DNA from: Armatimonadetes bacterium UBA1398
GTDB taxonomy: Bacteria; Armatimonadota; Zipacnadia; UBA1398
Length of the DNA: 64,000 nt
Reading direction: 5' to 3'
NCBI GenBank assembly: GCA_002305165.1
Contig: DBQI01000025.1
Location: 795 to 64,794 of the forward strand
Part shown: positions 25,566-33,879 of the stretch, piece after piece
Position numbering within the stretch: the first letter of the stretch is position 1
How the letters are laid out: every line of letters starts with the position of its first letter
Position numbers and translations under genes: made by a program
The notes under the pieces: generated by a model
What the model was told of the DNA's origin: nothing
Databases searched by the model: none
Seen by the model: only the letters and a program-made list of their open reading frames with translations

Positions 25566-26822
25566 CTAGTGCGCGATCTCGTCCTCGCCAAGGGGCCGCA
25601 CGCGGATGTTCCGGAAGCGGGTGACCTTGCCGTCCCAGTCGCCCCCTCCGTGGACCTGAACCGCGATGCCCTCTTCGGCGGGAAGCCGGACTTCGGTGTC
25701 GACGAAGTCGATGATTTTGTGAGAGTTCAGCCACACCTGGATGCGCGGCGCCTCGCCGGAGATGATGACCCGGCAGTCATTCCAGTCGTGCGGCTTGTAG
25801 TAGCGATACCATTCGGGGTTGGGCTGAAGCCAGGCGCCGATGCCCTCGCCATAGATGGTGCCGACCTCGCCGTCCGGTCGGTAGTCCACGGTCACCTGAT
25901 AGCAGCGGCCGTCGTCGGTGCAGCGGAGGAAGAAGCCGGAGTCGATGTTCCAGTCCGGGTTCATCTCGAAGCGGACCTCGTAGTCGCCGTAGTCCGCGTC
26001 GGTGATGAGGATGCCACCGTTGCCAGGGGTGTCCTGGGTGCCCGTGATCACGCCATCGACAACGTCCCAGGCGCCGCCGGAACCGTGGCCGGTCTCGGTC
26101 GATACCTTCCAGCCCGCCAGGCTCTCACCGTCGAACAGGGATGTGAACTCCTCCTCGGCAGCCCAGTCCCACTGGAGCGGACGGTAGCGAACATCGCGAT
26201 ACTCCACGCCTGAGTGGTCGCCCTGAAGCATGAGGCCCGCAGGCACGCCGTAGCGGTCATCGATCGCTCCGCCCGTGACACCCTCGAACTCGCTGTCGAT
26301 GATGAGGATATCGTTCTGCACCACGCGGATGTAGGCGGGGCGGATGGGGGCGCCATCGCGGTCGACACGGGGCGCGCGGAACTGAATGTCGTAGGTCTGC
26401 CACTCGCCCGCGGGCTTGTTGGCGTTCTCGGACGGGACGATCTTGCTGTAAAGAGCGCCACCGGAGCCGGCATTGAGTTCGTGCCCGAAGCTATCGCCTA
26501 CCTGAATCTCATAGCGGCCCTGGAGATAGACACCGGAGTTGCCGCCCTGGGGCACTCGGAACTCGACGTGCAGCTCGATATCCTCCAGGGGCAGCGTGCT
26601 GACGAGATCAATTGAGGGAGGGGTGTTGGTCAGGATACCGTCTTCGACGGTCCAGCCATGGTCTCCATCGTGCCGGAGACGCCAGCCATCCAGGTTCTCG
26701 CCATTGAACAGGGGCACCCAGCCCTCTTCGTCGGGGGTATAGGTGCCCTGGGCGAGAACGGGCGCCGCGAGGGCAAGCACAGCGACAAGCACAAGCGGTA
26801 TACAGCGTGATCGGGTCATCAT
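25566..26822 (-). CDS. exported protein with two DUF1080 (3-keto-disaccharide hydrolase-type) domains
   Basis: A 418-residue protein with signal peptide ending near VLAQG. Two concanavalin-like beta-sandwiches lie in tandem. Both open with a Phe-(Asn/Asp)-Gly-Glu...Gly-Trp signature: LFNGENLDGWR near 37-48 and LFDGESLAGWK near 228. DUF1080 proteins, now named 3-keto-disaccharide hydrolases, cut 3-keto sugars or bind glycans. Tandem copies are less common than single ones. ATG 26822, with a nearby second ATG at 26819. It precedes HtrA on the same strand. Confidence 0.85.
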   Translation of the reverse strand: MMTRSRCIPLVLVAVLALAAPVLAQGTYTPDEEGWVPLFNGENLDGWRLRHDGDHGWTVEDGILTNTPPSIDLVSTLPLEDIELHVEFRVPQGGNSGVYLQGRYEIQVGDSFGHELNAGSGGALYSKIVPSENANKPAGEWQTYDIQFRAPRVDRDGAPIRPAYIRVVQNDILIIDSEFEGVTGGAIDDRYGVPAGLMLQGDHSGVEYRDVRYRPLQWDWAAEEEFTSLFDGESLAGWKVSTETGHGSGGAWDVVDGVITGTQDTPGNGGILITDADYGDYEVRFEMNPDWNIDSGFFLRCTDDGRCYQVTVDYRPDGEVGTIYGEGIGAWLQPNPEWYRYYKPHDWNDCRVIISGEAPRIQVWLNSHKIIDFVDTEVRLPAEEGIAVQVHGGGDWDGKVTRFRNIRVRPLGEDEIAH

Positions 26823-26909
26823 GCATCGCTCCCAGTCTCGGATTTGGTCAGCCGTAGTGACGAGTGGTTTCCCTCCGTGGGTCCCTGGAACCTGCCCCTT
26901 CGGCGCGAG

Positions 26910-27926
26910 TCAGAAGACGAGCTGGCCGCTCATATCCCCGATGAGGGTTCGGCCCAGAGGCGTGAGTACCTTGACCTCGGCATCGACGCCCCCGTCGGTG
27001 AGCGGATCGCCGCCCTGGAACTGGAACTGCAGGGTCGAGGGGGCGGAGAGCCCGTCGAGGATCTGGGTGACCACGAGGTCCTCATCAAGCACGGAACCGG
27101 TGAAGCGCGTGGTCCATCCGCCGGGACCTGAGATATAGGGGTTCGTGATCGTCGGATCCAGGACAATGTCGCCATCGAGGGGGCCCTCGTAGTAGCCACG
27201 GACCATCCACAACTCGGCGTTGTTGTGGATGATGAGGGTGCCGACGATAGGGCGATCCCCCGAGGGCAGGGCCTCGAAGATGTCAAGGGTGAGCGATCCG
27301 CTCAAGGCGTCATACGGCAGCGATCGGCGGAGACTCACGGCGTCCTCAGCGACGGGCTCCAGCAGAGCGTCCGCCTGCTGGGCGGCGAGGGTCAGGGGCG
27401 CGAAGTTGCCGCTCCATTCGGTGAGGATGAAGGTGCGGCTCACAACCTCCGGCGGATCTGTCGGATCGCCGCTATTCATGGGTACAAGGACGATGCGGAT
27501 GCGCACCGTCTCCCCCTGGACAACGTCGAATACGGTCTTGCCGGCGGCCAGGACGCGGTTCTGGGCGTCCAGGGCCTGGACGATCATGCTCCGCCCCGCG
27601 CCCACGGGAACCGGAATAGAACGCGCGATGACGCCGGCGATGACGTCGCTCTGGGTGATAGCGAGGTTGATGGGCTCCATATCGGAAGCATTGATGAAGA
27701 CGCGAAGCACTTTGGTGTCCGCGGGCACGACGGCTACTGTAGCCGGGCCCGTGGGGTTGAGTGGCCACGCGACCCTCAGCAGCACGGTCCCATAGTCGAC
27801 TACGGGGGGCTCGCCGCCGTCACCGGCGCACCCCGAAGCGATGGCCACGGCGATGACGGCGCCAAGAGCAGCCAAGGCGATCCTCGCCCGCACGGTCCGA
27901 GCTTCCGGATTGGCGCCATTCATCAT
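26910..27926 (-). CDS. lipoprotein of unknown function (338 aa)
   Basis: The N-terminal helix ends in IASGC, a lipobox, so the mature protein should be lipid-anchored. The rest is beta-rich with Pro- and Val-rich strands (TVLLRVAWPLNPTG, TLIIHNNAELWMVRG), without a recognised motif. ATG at 27926 has GAGGAGG 5 bases upstream; a longer frame from 28103 has no family-like sequence. It is divergent from the KAS gene across about 200 bases. Confidence 0.65.
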   Translation of the reverse strand: MMNGANPEARTVRARIALAALGAVIAVAIASGCAGDGGEPPVVDYGTVLLRVAWPLNPTGPATVAVVPADTKVLRVFINASDMEPINLAITQSDVIAGVIARSIPVPVGAGRSMIVQALDAQNRVLAAGKTVFDVVQGETVRIRIVLVPMNSGDPTDPPEVVSRTFILTEWSGNFAPLTLAAQQADALLEPVAEDAVSLRRSLPYDALSGSLTLDIFEALPSGDRPIVGTLIIHNNAELWMVRGYYEGPLDGDIVLDPTITNPYISGPGGWTTRFTGSVLDEDLVVTQILDGLSAPSTLQFQFQGGDPLTDGGVDAEVKVLTPLGRTLIGDMSGQLVF

Positions 27927-28126
27927 CACGCCTCCTCGCTGGTTATGGGGATGCCTCGCCAATGCGCCCGCCGCCCACAGGAGCCGGGCTGCGGCAAACG
28001 GAAGTATAGTGCTGGTACTCTCCGCATGTACATTGGACGCTTTGCCGGGAGGCGAAGTCTCATCGATTCGCGTGGTGGAGTGCTGAATCCGGCCCTGGCG
28101 CACCCAATGGAAAGGGACCCGTGAGC

Positions 28127-29308
28127 ATGCGCGCTCTCATCACGGGGATGGGCTGCATTACCCCCTTGGGGCAGTCCGTTCCGGAGTTCGAGCGTCGGCT
28201 CTTCGCTGGCGAGTGCGGCTTAGCGCCGGTGGAACGATTCCCAACGGAGGGATTACGGAACGACCTCGCCGGCGAGGTACGCCCCTTGCCCGTGCCGCCC
28301 TCCTGGGCCGCCGTCGATAGCTTGACCTCGCCTGACCTCCTCTTTCTGGCTTGTGCGGTCGACCAGGCGCTGGCGGCCGCGGCGCTGGGGTCAGGCCCGC
28401 TTCAGATGGGCATCGTGCTCTCCACCAACTTCGCCGGATCGAGTGAACTGGACCGAGCCTTCGGCCTCTCCGGCGCGACACCGAAGCTCGAGGCTTGGAG
28501 TTTCGATGCGGGCATCCCTCTGCTTGTGGGCGGCCTCGACATCAGCGGGCCCGCTCTGACCCTCTCCATATCGTGCGCTTCAGGCACGAGCGCCGTTGCC
28601 CTGGCGGCCGACTGGATCCGCGCGGGCCGAGCCGATGCCGTTATCGTGGGGGGGTACGATGCCCTGAGCCTGTACGTTCTCTCGGGGCTGTCGATCCTCC
28701 GCACCGTCTCGACGGACACATGCCGCCCCTTCGACCGCAACCGCTCGGGCACGATCTTCGCGGAGGGCGCCGCGGCTCTCGTCATCGAGAGCGATGAGCG
28801 AGCGGCCGAACGCGGGGCCCGGGTCTACGCGGAGATCCTGGGCGGCGCGGACACGAACAACGCCTACCATCTCACGGCGCCCGACAAGGAGGGCGAGGGG
28901 ATCGAGCTCTGCGTACGCCGGGCTATCGAGAGGGCCGAGGTTGCGCCCGAGGAGATTGACTACGTGAACGCCCACGGCACGGCGACGCTCTACCATGACG
29001 TGACGGAGGTACGGGCGCTGAAAGCGGCTCTGGGCTCGCGCGCCTATGAGATCCCCGTGTCATCGATCAAGGGCGCGTGCGGACACATGATGGGCGCAGC
29101 GGGGACGATCGAGGTCGTGGCCTCGGTGCTTGCCATGGAGCGCCAGGAGGCGCCGCCAACGGTGAATCTCGTCACACCCGATCCTGAGTGCGACTTGGAT
29201 CACCTCCCCGGCTGCTCGCGGGCGGCCACCGTGCGCACAGTGCTCACGAACTCAGCGGGAATCGGCGGGAGCAACGCTTCGCTGCTTCTGCGTGGAGGAC
29301 CGCGTTAG
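28127..29308 (+). CDS. beta-ketoacyl-ACP synthase II-type (FabF-like)
   Basis: About 393 residues of thiolase fold. The catalytic triad is Cys150 in SISCASGTS, His283 in NAHGTAT and His320 in IKGACGHMMGAAG, matching FabF-type condensing enzymes. It would extend acyl chains on ACP. The surroundings have no fab or polyketide genes, so a dedicated or secondary synthase is possible. ATG 28127 has AAAGGGA 9 bases upstream; a GTG at 28121 is closer to that site and less likely. Confidence 0.85.
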   Translation: MRALITGMGCITPLGQSVPEFERRLFAGECGLAPVERFPTEGLRNDLAGEVRPLPVPPSWAAVDSLTSPDLLFLACAVDQALAAAALGSGPLQMGIVLSTNFAGSSELDRAFGLSGATPKLEAWSFDAGIPLLVGGLDISGPALTLSISCASGTSAVALAADWIRAGRADAVIVGGYDALSLYVLSGLSILRTVSTDTCRPFDRNRSGTIFAEGAAALVIESDERAAERGARVYAEILGGADTNNAYHLTAPDKEGEGIELCVRRAIERAEVAPEEIDYVNAHGTATLYHDVTEVRALKAALGSRAYEIPVSSIKGACGHMMGAAGTIEVVASVLAMERQEAPPTVNLVTPDPECDLDHLPGCSRAATVRTVLTNSAGIGGSNASLLLRGGPR

Positions 29309-29319
29309 GACAGATAGCG

Positions 29320-30051
29320 ATGAACGAGACTGAGAGGTATGCCGAAGCCCGGACCGCCGTCGCGGAGGCCAGGTCCGTGGTGGCGTTCACCGGCGCAGGG
29401 ATCTCCGCGGAGAGTGGCGTCCCGACGTACCGGAGCGCCGGGGGGCTGTGGCGGAACTACCAAGCCGAGGATCTGGCAACAGTGGGCGCTTTCCAGCGGG
29501 ATCCGGAGACGGTGTGGGGATGGTACAGCGAGCGCCGGAGCATGATGGGCTCGTGCGAGCCGAACGCGGGTCACCTTGCCCTGGCGGCCCTCGAGGAGCG
29601 GCTGGGCGACGAGTTCGTCCTTGTGACCCAGAACATCGATGCCCTTCACCATCGCGCGGGCAGCCGCCGAGTGATGGAGATCCACGGCAACGCTTTCCGA
29701 ACCGTCTGCTCGGTCTGCGACTACGAGGTCGAAGGGCTGCAGTACGACACTCCGAAGAGCACCATCTGTCCGAGTTGCGGGGCCTGGTTGCGGCCAGATG
29801 TAGTATGGTTTGGAGAGCCACTCGATCAGGCACTCCTGAACCGGGCCTTCGCGGCTGCGGCGGCTTGTGATCTGTTTCTGTCGATCGGATCGTCCCTGCT
29901 CGTGCAGCCGGCGGCCTCACTGCCGGAGGTCGCCCTGAGCAGCGGCGCGCGGATCATCGAGGTCAACATGGAGCCCACGTGGCTCACGCCGGAGGCTAGC
30001 TGGAGCTTCCAGGGGCCGGCCGGCGAGGTACTGCCGGCCCTCGTCGGCTAG
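29320..30051 (+). CDS. cobB: class III sirtuin-like NAD-dependent protein deacylase
   Basis: A 243-residue Sir2 enzyme. FTGAGISAESG binds NAD, His122 in EIHGN is the catalytic base, and Cys130, Cys133, Cys150 and Cys153 form a zinc site. The pocket WYSERR places Tyr69 and Arg72 where SIRT5 and bacterial CobB have the Tyr and Arg that read succinyl or malonyl groups. Removal of acidic acyl marks is therefore likely, in addition to acetyl. It starts 11 bases after the KAS gene and has GGACAG upstream. Confidence 0.85.
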   Translation: MNETERYAEARTAVAEARSVVAFTGAGISAESGVPTYRSAGGLWRNYQAEDLATVGAFQRDPETVWGWYSERRSMMGSCEPNAGHLALAALEERLGDEFVLVTQNIDALHHRAGSRRVMEIHGNAFRTVCSVCDYEVEGLQYDTPKSTICPSCGAWLRPDVVWFGEPLDQALLNRAFAAAAACDLFLSIGSSLLVQPAASLPEVALSSGARIIEVNMEPTWLTPEASWSFQGPAGEVLPALVG

Positions 30052-30082
30052 GACCGGCCAGTCTTGAAGGGGGTAGCATGCG

Positions 30083-30859
30083 TTGAGGGAGCTGCAGATC
30101 TCAGGTGTTCGTGTGGTCATTGGCGAGGCGGAGGAACTCGACTTCGCGGTCCGCGACACGATTCTAGACGTCATCCGACGCAAGCCCGACGCGGTGCTCA
30201 TGTTCCCAACGGGCTCGACGCCGGAGGGCGTCTACGCAGCCTTGGTGAGCCACTTCCGCCGCCGTGATCCAGGCCGCCCCGAGCCCTCGTGGGCCGAGAC
30301 ACGGTGTCTGAACATGGACGAGTACTGGCGGCTTCCGCCGTGGGATCCCCAGTCTTACTCCTGGTACATGCGCACCCATCTCTACGAGTGGCTCGACGTG
30401 CAGCCGGGGAACCTCTACTTTCCGGACGCGATGGCGCCCACGCCGGAAGATGCCTGTGACACGATGGAACGGCACATCCGAGAATTGGGCGGTCTGGACC
30501 ACTGCTTCCTCGGCATTGGCGTGGACGGCCATATCGCGTTCAACGAGGCCGGGCTTCCGCGGTCGCGCACCCATGTGATCGACCTAGCGCCCAGCACCAT
30601 CCAGGCGAACCAGAGGTTCTTCTCATCGCCCGATGAGGTGCCTACCCGGGCGCTTACAGCAGGCATTGACACGCTTCTAGGGGCGAAGCAGATCACCCTT
30701 CTGGCGAAGGGCGAGGGCAAAGCCGAGGCTATCCGCCAGACCCTGACTGGGGAGATGGGCGTGCACTGCCCCGCGAGCTTCCTGCGCGAAGCCGCCGATC
30801 GGAGCACCATCTATCTGGACGCGGCGGCCGCAAGCCAGCTTCCTGGGGAGGGTTCGTGA
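30083..30859 (+). CDS. nagB: glucosamine-6-phosphate deaminase
   Basis: A 258-residue enzyme that turns glucosamine 6-phosphate into fructose 6-phosphate and ammonia. TGSTP binds the phosphate, Asp79 in NMDEYW is the proton acceptor, and Asp148, His150 and Glu155 in VDGHIAFNE complete the site. It starts at TTG 30083 after AAGGGGG; an ATG at 30078 hits a stop after one codon. It overlaps the HAD gene by 4 bases and lies 31 bases after cobB. A role in amino-sugar or chitin-like polymer use fits the glycan enzymes around. Confidence 0.85.
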   Translation: MRELQISGVRVVIGEAEELDFAVRDTILDVIRRKPDAVLMFPTGSTPEGVYAALVSHFRRRDPGRPEPSWAETRCLNMDEYWRLPPWDPQSYSWYMRTHLYEWLDVQPGNLYFPDAMAPTPEDACDTMERHIRELGGLDHCFLGIGVDGHIAFNEAGLPRSRTHVIDLAPSTIQANQRFFSSPDEVPTRALTAGIDTLLGAKQITLLAKGEGKAEAIRQTLTGEMGVHCPASFLREAADRSTIYLDAAAASQLPGEGS

Positions 30860-31569
30860 CGAGTCTCGCCGTTCCGCTGGATCCGCGGGAGATCGACTGC
30901 GTCTTCCTGGACGTAGACGGTACCATCGTGCATGAGGACGCCCACGTTCTCGTGTCCGTGTGCTGGCAGATCGCCCGCTCGGGCGGCGAGACGTACACAG
31001 CGGCTGAGATCGGGGCGAAGTGGTCCGAGGAGTGGTTCGGCCTCTGCGAGATCTCGAACGAGGAGGAGTATGCGCCCTGTAGGGAGCTTCTGCCCCGCTC
31101 GCTTCAGGCCACCCTAGACCACTTCGGCATTGAGTTCGAGATGGAGCCCTGGATCCGGGCGGTCATCGAGTACTCGCGCCGGTCGCCCGTGACTCACGAC
31201 GCCTGGGCATTCCTCGACGAGGTCGGGATCCCCGTATGCCTTCTGACGAACCGCGACAGCGGCCCTCTGAGGGAGACGCTCGAGCGCGGGAGGATCCAAG
31301 CGGCGGGGGTCATCACCAGCGAGGATGTACGGGCCTACAAGCCCCATCCGGTCATGTTCCGGGCAGCTCTGGAGACGATGGGCGCCTCCCCCGAGCGGGT
31401 AGTGCATATCGGCGATTCCCACCATGCCGATGTCTGCGGCGCCGCGCGAGTGGGACTCCAGACCGTCTGGCTGAACAGAGCGAACGAGCCGGCGCCCATC
31501 GCGGAGGGCATACGGGCCGACCGAGTCGTCCGCTCGCTGCTGGAGTTACTGCCCCCGTCGGTCGCATAG
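30856..31569 (+). CDS. HAD-superfamily phosphatase
   Basis: A 237-residue protein. DVDGT (Asp19, Asp21) is motif I, LLTNRD motif II, YKPHP motif III and GDSHHAD motif IV. It should dephosphorylate a small metabolite, possibly a sugar phosphate given the coupling with nagB through a 4-base GTGA overlap. The substrate cannot be read. The cap is a helical C1 type (about 30-110). Confidence 0.85.
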   Translation: MTSLAVPLDPREIDCVFLDVDGTIVHEDAHVLVSVCWQIARSGGETYTAAEIGAKWSEEWFGLCEISNEEEYAPCRELLPRSLQATLDHFGIEFEMEPWIRAVIEYSRRSPVTHDAWAFLDEVGIPVCLLTNRDSGPLRETLERGRIQAAGVITSEDVRAYKPHPVMFRAALETMGASPERVVHIGDSHHADVCGAARVGLQTVWLNRANEPAPIAEGIRADRVVRSLLELLPPSVA

Positions 31570-31589
31570 GCCGCGGAGGCGTAGGTGAG

Positions 31590-32453
31590 GTGAGTGGGGT
31601 GAACGTCGCTCGCGGCTCGCATCGGCTTCTGACTACCGCAGTGGCCGTGTGCCTCCTGCTGGCTCTGGTTTCGTGTGGGTCGCGACGGCCGAAGGAGCCC
31701 CCGCCCGGACCTCGCCCGACGGACAGCCCCGCGCCGCTGACCCTGGACGACGAGCCCGCCGCGCCCACCTTGACACTGGAGGATCTCGAGGCGACCCAGG
31801 TTCTGGAGACCCACGGCCAGGGCGGCGTCGGCTACCGCATGAGGCTGAGCAACGACCCCCTCGGCACCATCCGGTACTACGGACTCCCCGTCTATCCCCA
31901 GGGCCGCGGCGCCGAGTTGCTGTCCCCAATTGAGGGCGAGTCAGAGCCGCCGGAGACTGGGTACGTGGCGGTCCTGGTGACTCCCGACGAGCCCGCTCAG
32001 GTGGCTGCCTGGTATCAGGAGCGGCTGCCTGATTGGCGGGTGGCGGAGCTTCCCGCGCCGAATAGCGAGGAGATCGCTGAATCTGTTCTCTACCAACCCC
32101 CACTGGGCCGAAGGCGCATCTGCATCTCCGCCGCCGGCGCCGATGTAGGGCTGACCCTCATCGGCTATCAAGTCCACGAGGGAGAGACCACCCCACCCCT
32201 TCCAATGGACGCCAACGCCTACCGCAAGTGGGAGCACGTGCTGAGCCTGGGGCTCGCCCTGGACCAGTACCGCGCCGACACGGGCGAGGATGCGGAGAGT
32301 GTCGCCGACCTCGTCGCCACGGAGGGGCCAGAGGGGTACCGAGGCCCGTACCTCGCCGGCGAACCCCCGGTGGACCCCTACTCGGGCCAGCCCTATGAGG
32401 TCGAGGGCGGGGAGATTGTCGGCCCTGGCGATGTGACGAGGTTCAGTTCGTGA
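31590..32453 (+). CDS. lipoprotein with a type II secretion protein G-like C-terminus
   Basis: About 287 residues. The N-terminal helix ends in ALVSC, a lipobox. A Pro-rich linker leads to a middle domain that I do not recognise. The last 75 residues (ALDQYRADTGE, YRGPYLAGEP, DPYSGQPYEV) match the C-terminal half of pseudopilins such as GspG. The pilin helix is absent, so it is a lipid-anchored lookalike. GTG 31590 follows GGAGG at 31575-31579; GTG 31599 is an alternative. Confidence 0.6.
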   Translation: MSGVNVARGSHRLLTTAVAVCLLLALVSCGSRRPKEPPPGPRPTDSPAPLTLDDEPAAPTLTLEDLEATQVLETHGQGGVGYRMRLSNDPLGTIRYYGLPVYPQGRGAELLSPIEGESEPPETGYVAVLVTPDEPAQVAAWYQERLPDWRVAELPAPNSEEIAESVLYQPPLGRRRICISAAGADVGLTLIGYQVHEGETTPPLPMDANAYRKWEHVLSLGLALDQYRADTGEDAESVADLVATEGPEGYRGPYLAGEPPVDPYSGQPYEVEGGEIVGPGDVTRFSS

Positions 32454-32518
32454 GCCGTGGGGCCCGGCTCCGCGTGCCACGAGCTACGCTGAGCATTCAT
32501 GCCCTGGAGGGTGACACC

Positions 32519-33823
32519 ATGATCCAGATCCCACTGTTTCTAGCACTCACTACCCTCGCCGCGCCGTTCACGGTCACCGACTACGGAGCCGTGGGCGACG
32601 GCGCGGCTGACGACACGGCCGCCTTTCAGGCCGCGATGGACGCGTGTTTCGCTGCGGGCGGCGGGGTTGTGGAGGTCCCGGTGGGCAAGTACCGCATGGA
32701 GGGCCAGCTCGCGGTTCCACCGGACGTGACATTGGAGGGCCCGTGGCGGGCGCCGATGACTGTGGGGGCATACCACGCGGACGACGACCCCCTCTCCGAT
32801 CCGCTGCTGCGCGGGAGCGTCATCATGCCGGTGGGCGGCGCGGACGAGCCCGAGGGGCCGCCCTTCATCACGCTGAGCCGGAACTCGACCCTGAGGGGCC
32901 TGGTGATCTTCTATCCCGATCAGACACGCACGAACCCACCCGTGGCCTATCCGTGGACTGTTGCCTCCAGGGATGACAACTGCTCGATCATCGATGTCCT
33001 GATGGTCAACCCCTACCAGGCGGTGGACTTCGGCACCAGCGTATCGGGCCGGCACTATATCCGCGGCCTGTACGCCGATGCGCTCTACCGGGGGATCTGC
33101 GTGGACCACTGCCTCGACGTGGGACGCATCGAGAACGTGCATCTGTGGCCCTTCTGGGAGCCCGATGGGAACAGCCCGGTCCGCGAGTTCGCGCGCGAGC
33201 ATGGCGAGGGGTTCGTGTTCGGCCGCACTGACTGGGAGTACGTCACAAACTGCTTCGCGATCTCCTATGGGGTTGGCTTCCGCTTCAGGGACGGCATCGG
33301 CAGCGGGCCCTACGCGGGACCCGGCAATGTCCTACTGACCCAATCAGGAGGCGACAACTGCGCCGTGGCCGTGCAGGTCGACGCGACCCAGGGCCACGCC
33401 GGCGTCAGCTTCTCGAACTGCCAGATCTTCGGCGACATCATCGTCGCCCCCACGAACATTGGCATGGTGCGCTTCGACGCGTGCGGGATCTTCGGGAGCG
33501 TCGATGGCGGGCGCGGGGTGTCAGCAGCGCGGATCGCGGGCCGAGGCCGAGTCTCCTTCAGCAACTGCCACTTCTACTCCATCCACCCGGACAACCAAGC
33601 GTCGCCCGTCATCCAGGTTGACGAGGGGCGACTGAGTGTCATCGGATGCGTGTTCATCAACCATGAGGGGCTCGTGTCGAACCCAGATCACATCACACTG
33701 GAGCCGGGCGTGATCTCAGCGCATATCGTCGCCAATGAGTTTTATGACGAGATGCGGATCGACAACCGGGCGGAGGGCCAAGTGGAGATCGGCCTCAACA
33801 TCGACCGGACTGCCCTGCAGTAG
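32519..33823 (+). CDS. exported right-handed beta-helix (pectate-lyase superfamily) protein
   Basis: About 434 residues with a short hydrophobic N-terminus. FTVTDYGAVGDG followed by DDTAAFQAAMDA is the start signature of the Pectate_lyase_3 family, seen in phage tailspikes and polygalacturonases. The rest is stacked strands with Asn-rich turns. It likely cuts or binds an acidic polysaccharide. ATG 32519 is preceded by GGAGGG. It converges on GH172. Confidence 0.75.
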   Translation: MIQIPLFLALTTLAAPFTVTDYGAVGDGAADDTAAFQAAMDACFAAGGGVVEVPVGKYRMEGQLAVPPDVTLEGPWRAPMTVGAYHADDDPLSDPLLRGSVIMPVGGADEPEGPPFITLSRNSTLRGLVIFYPDQTRTNPPVAYPWTVASRDDNCSIIDVLMVNPYQAVDFGTSVSGRHYIRGLYADALYRGICVDHCLDVGRIENVHLWPFWEPDGNSPVREFAREHGEGFVFGRTDWEYVTNCFAISYGVGFRFRDGIGSGPYAGPGNVLLTQSGGDNCAVAVQVDATQGHAGVSFSNCQIFGDIIVAPTNIGMVRFDACGIFGSVDGGRGVSAARIAGRGRVSFSNCHFYSIHPDNQASPVIQVDEGRLSVIGCVFINHEGLVSNPDHITLEPGVISAHIVANEFYDEMRIDNRAEGQVEIGLNIDRTALQ

Positions 33824-33831
33824 TCGGCGCA

Positions 33832-33868
33832 CCATGCGGGAGGACCTCGGACAGGCCCTCCCGCATGG
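33832..33868. terminator. 12-bp hairpin between convergent genes
   Basis: Arms 33832-33843 and 33857-33868 are perfect complements with a 13-base loop, 9 bases after the beta-helix stop and 11 bases from the GH172 stop. No U tract. Likely a shared terminator. Confidence 0.6.
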
Positions 33869-33879
33869 CCGCGAAGCCC

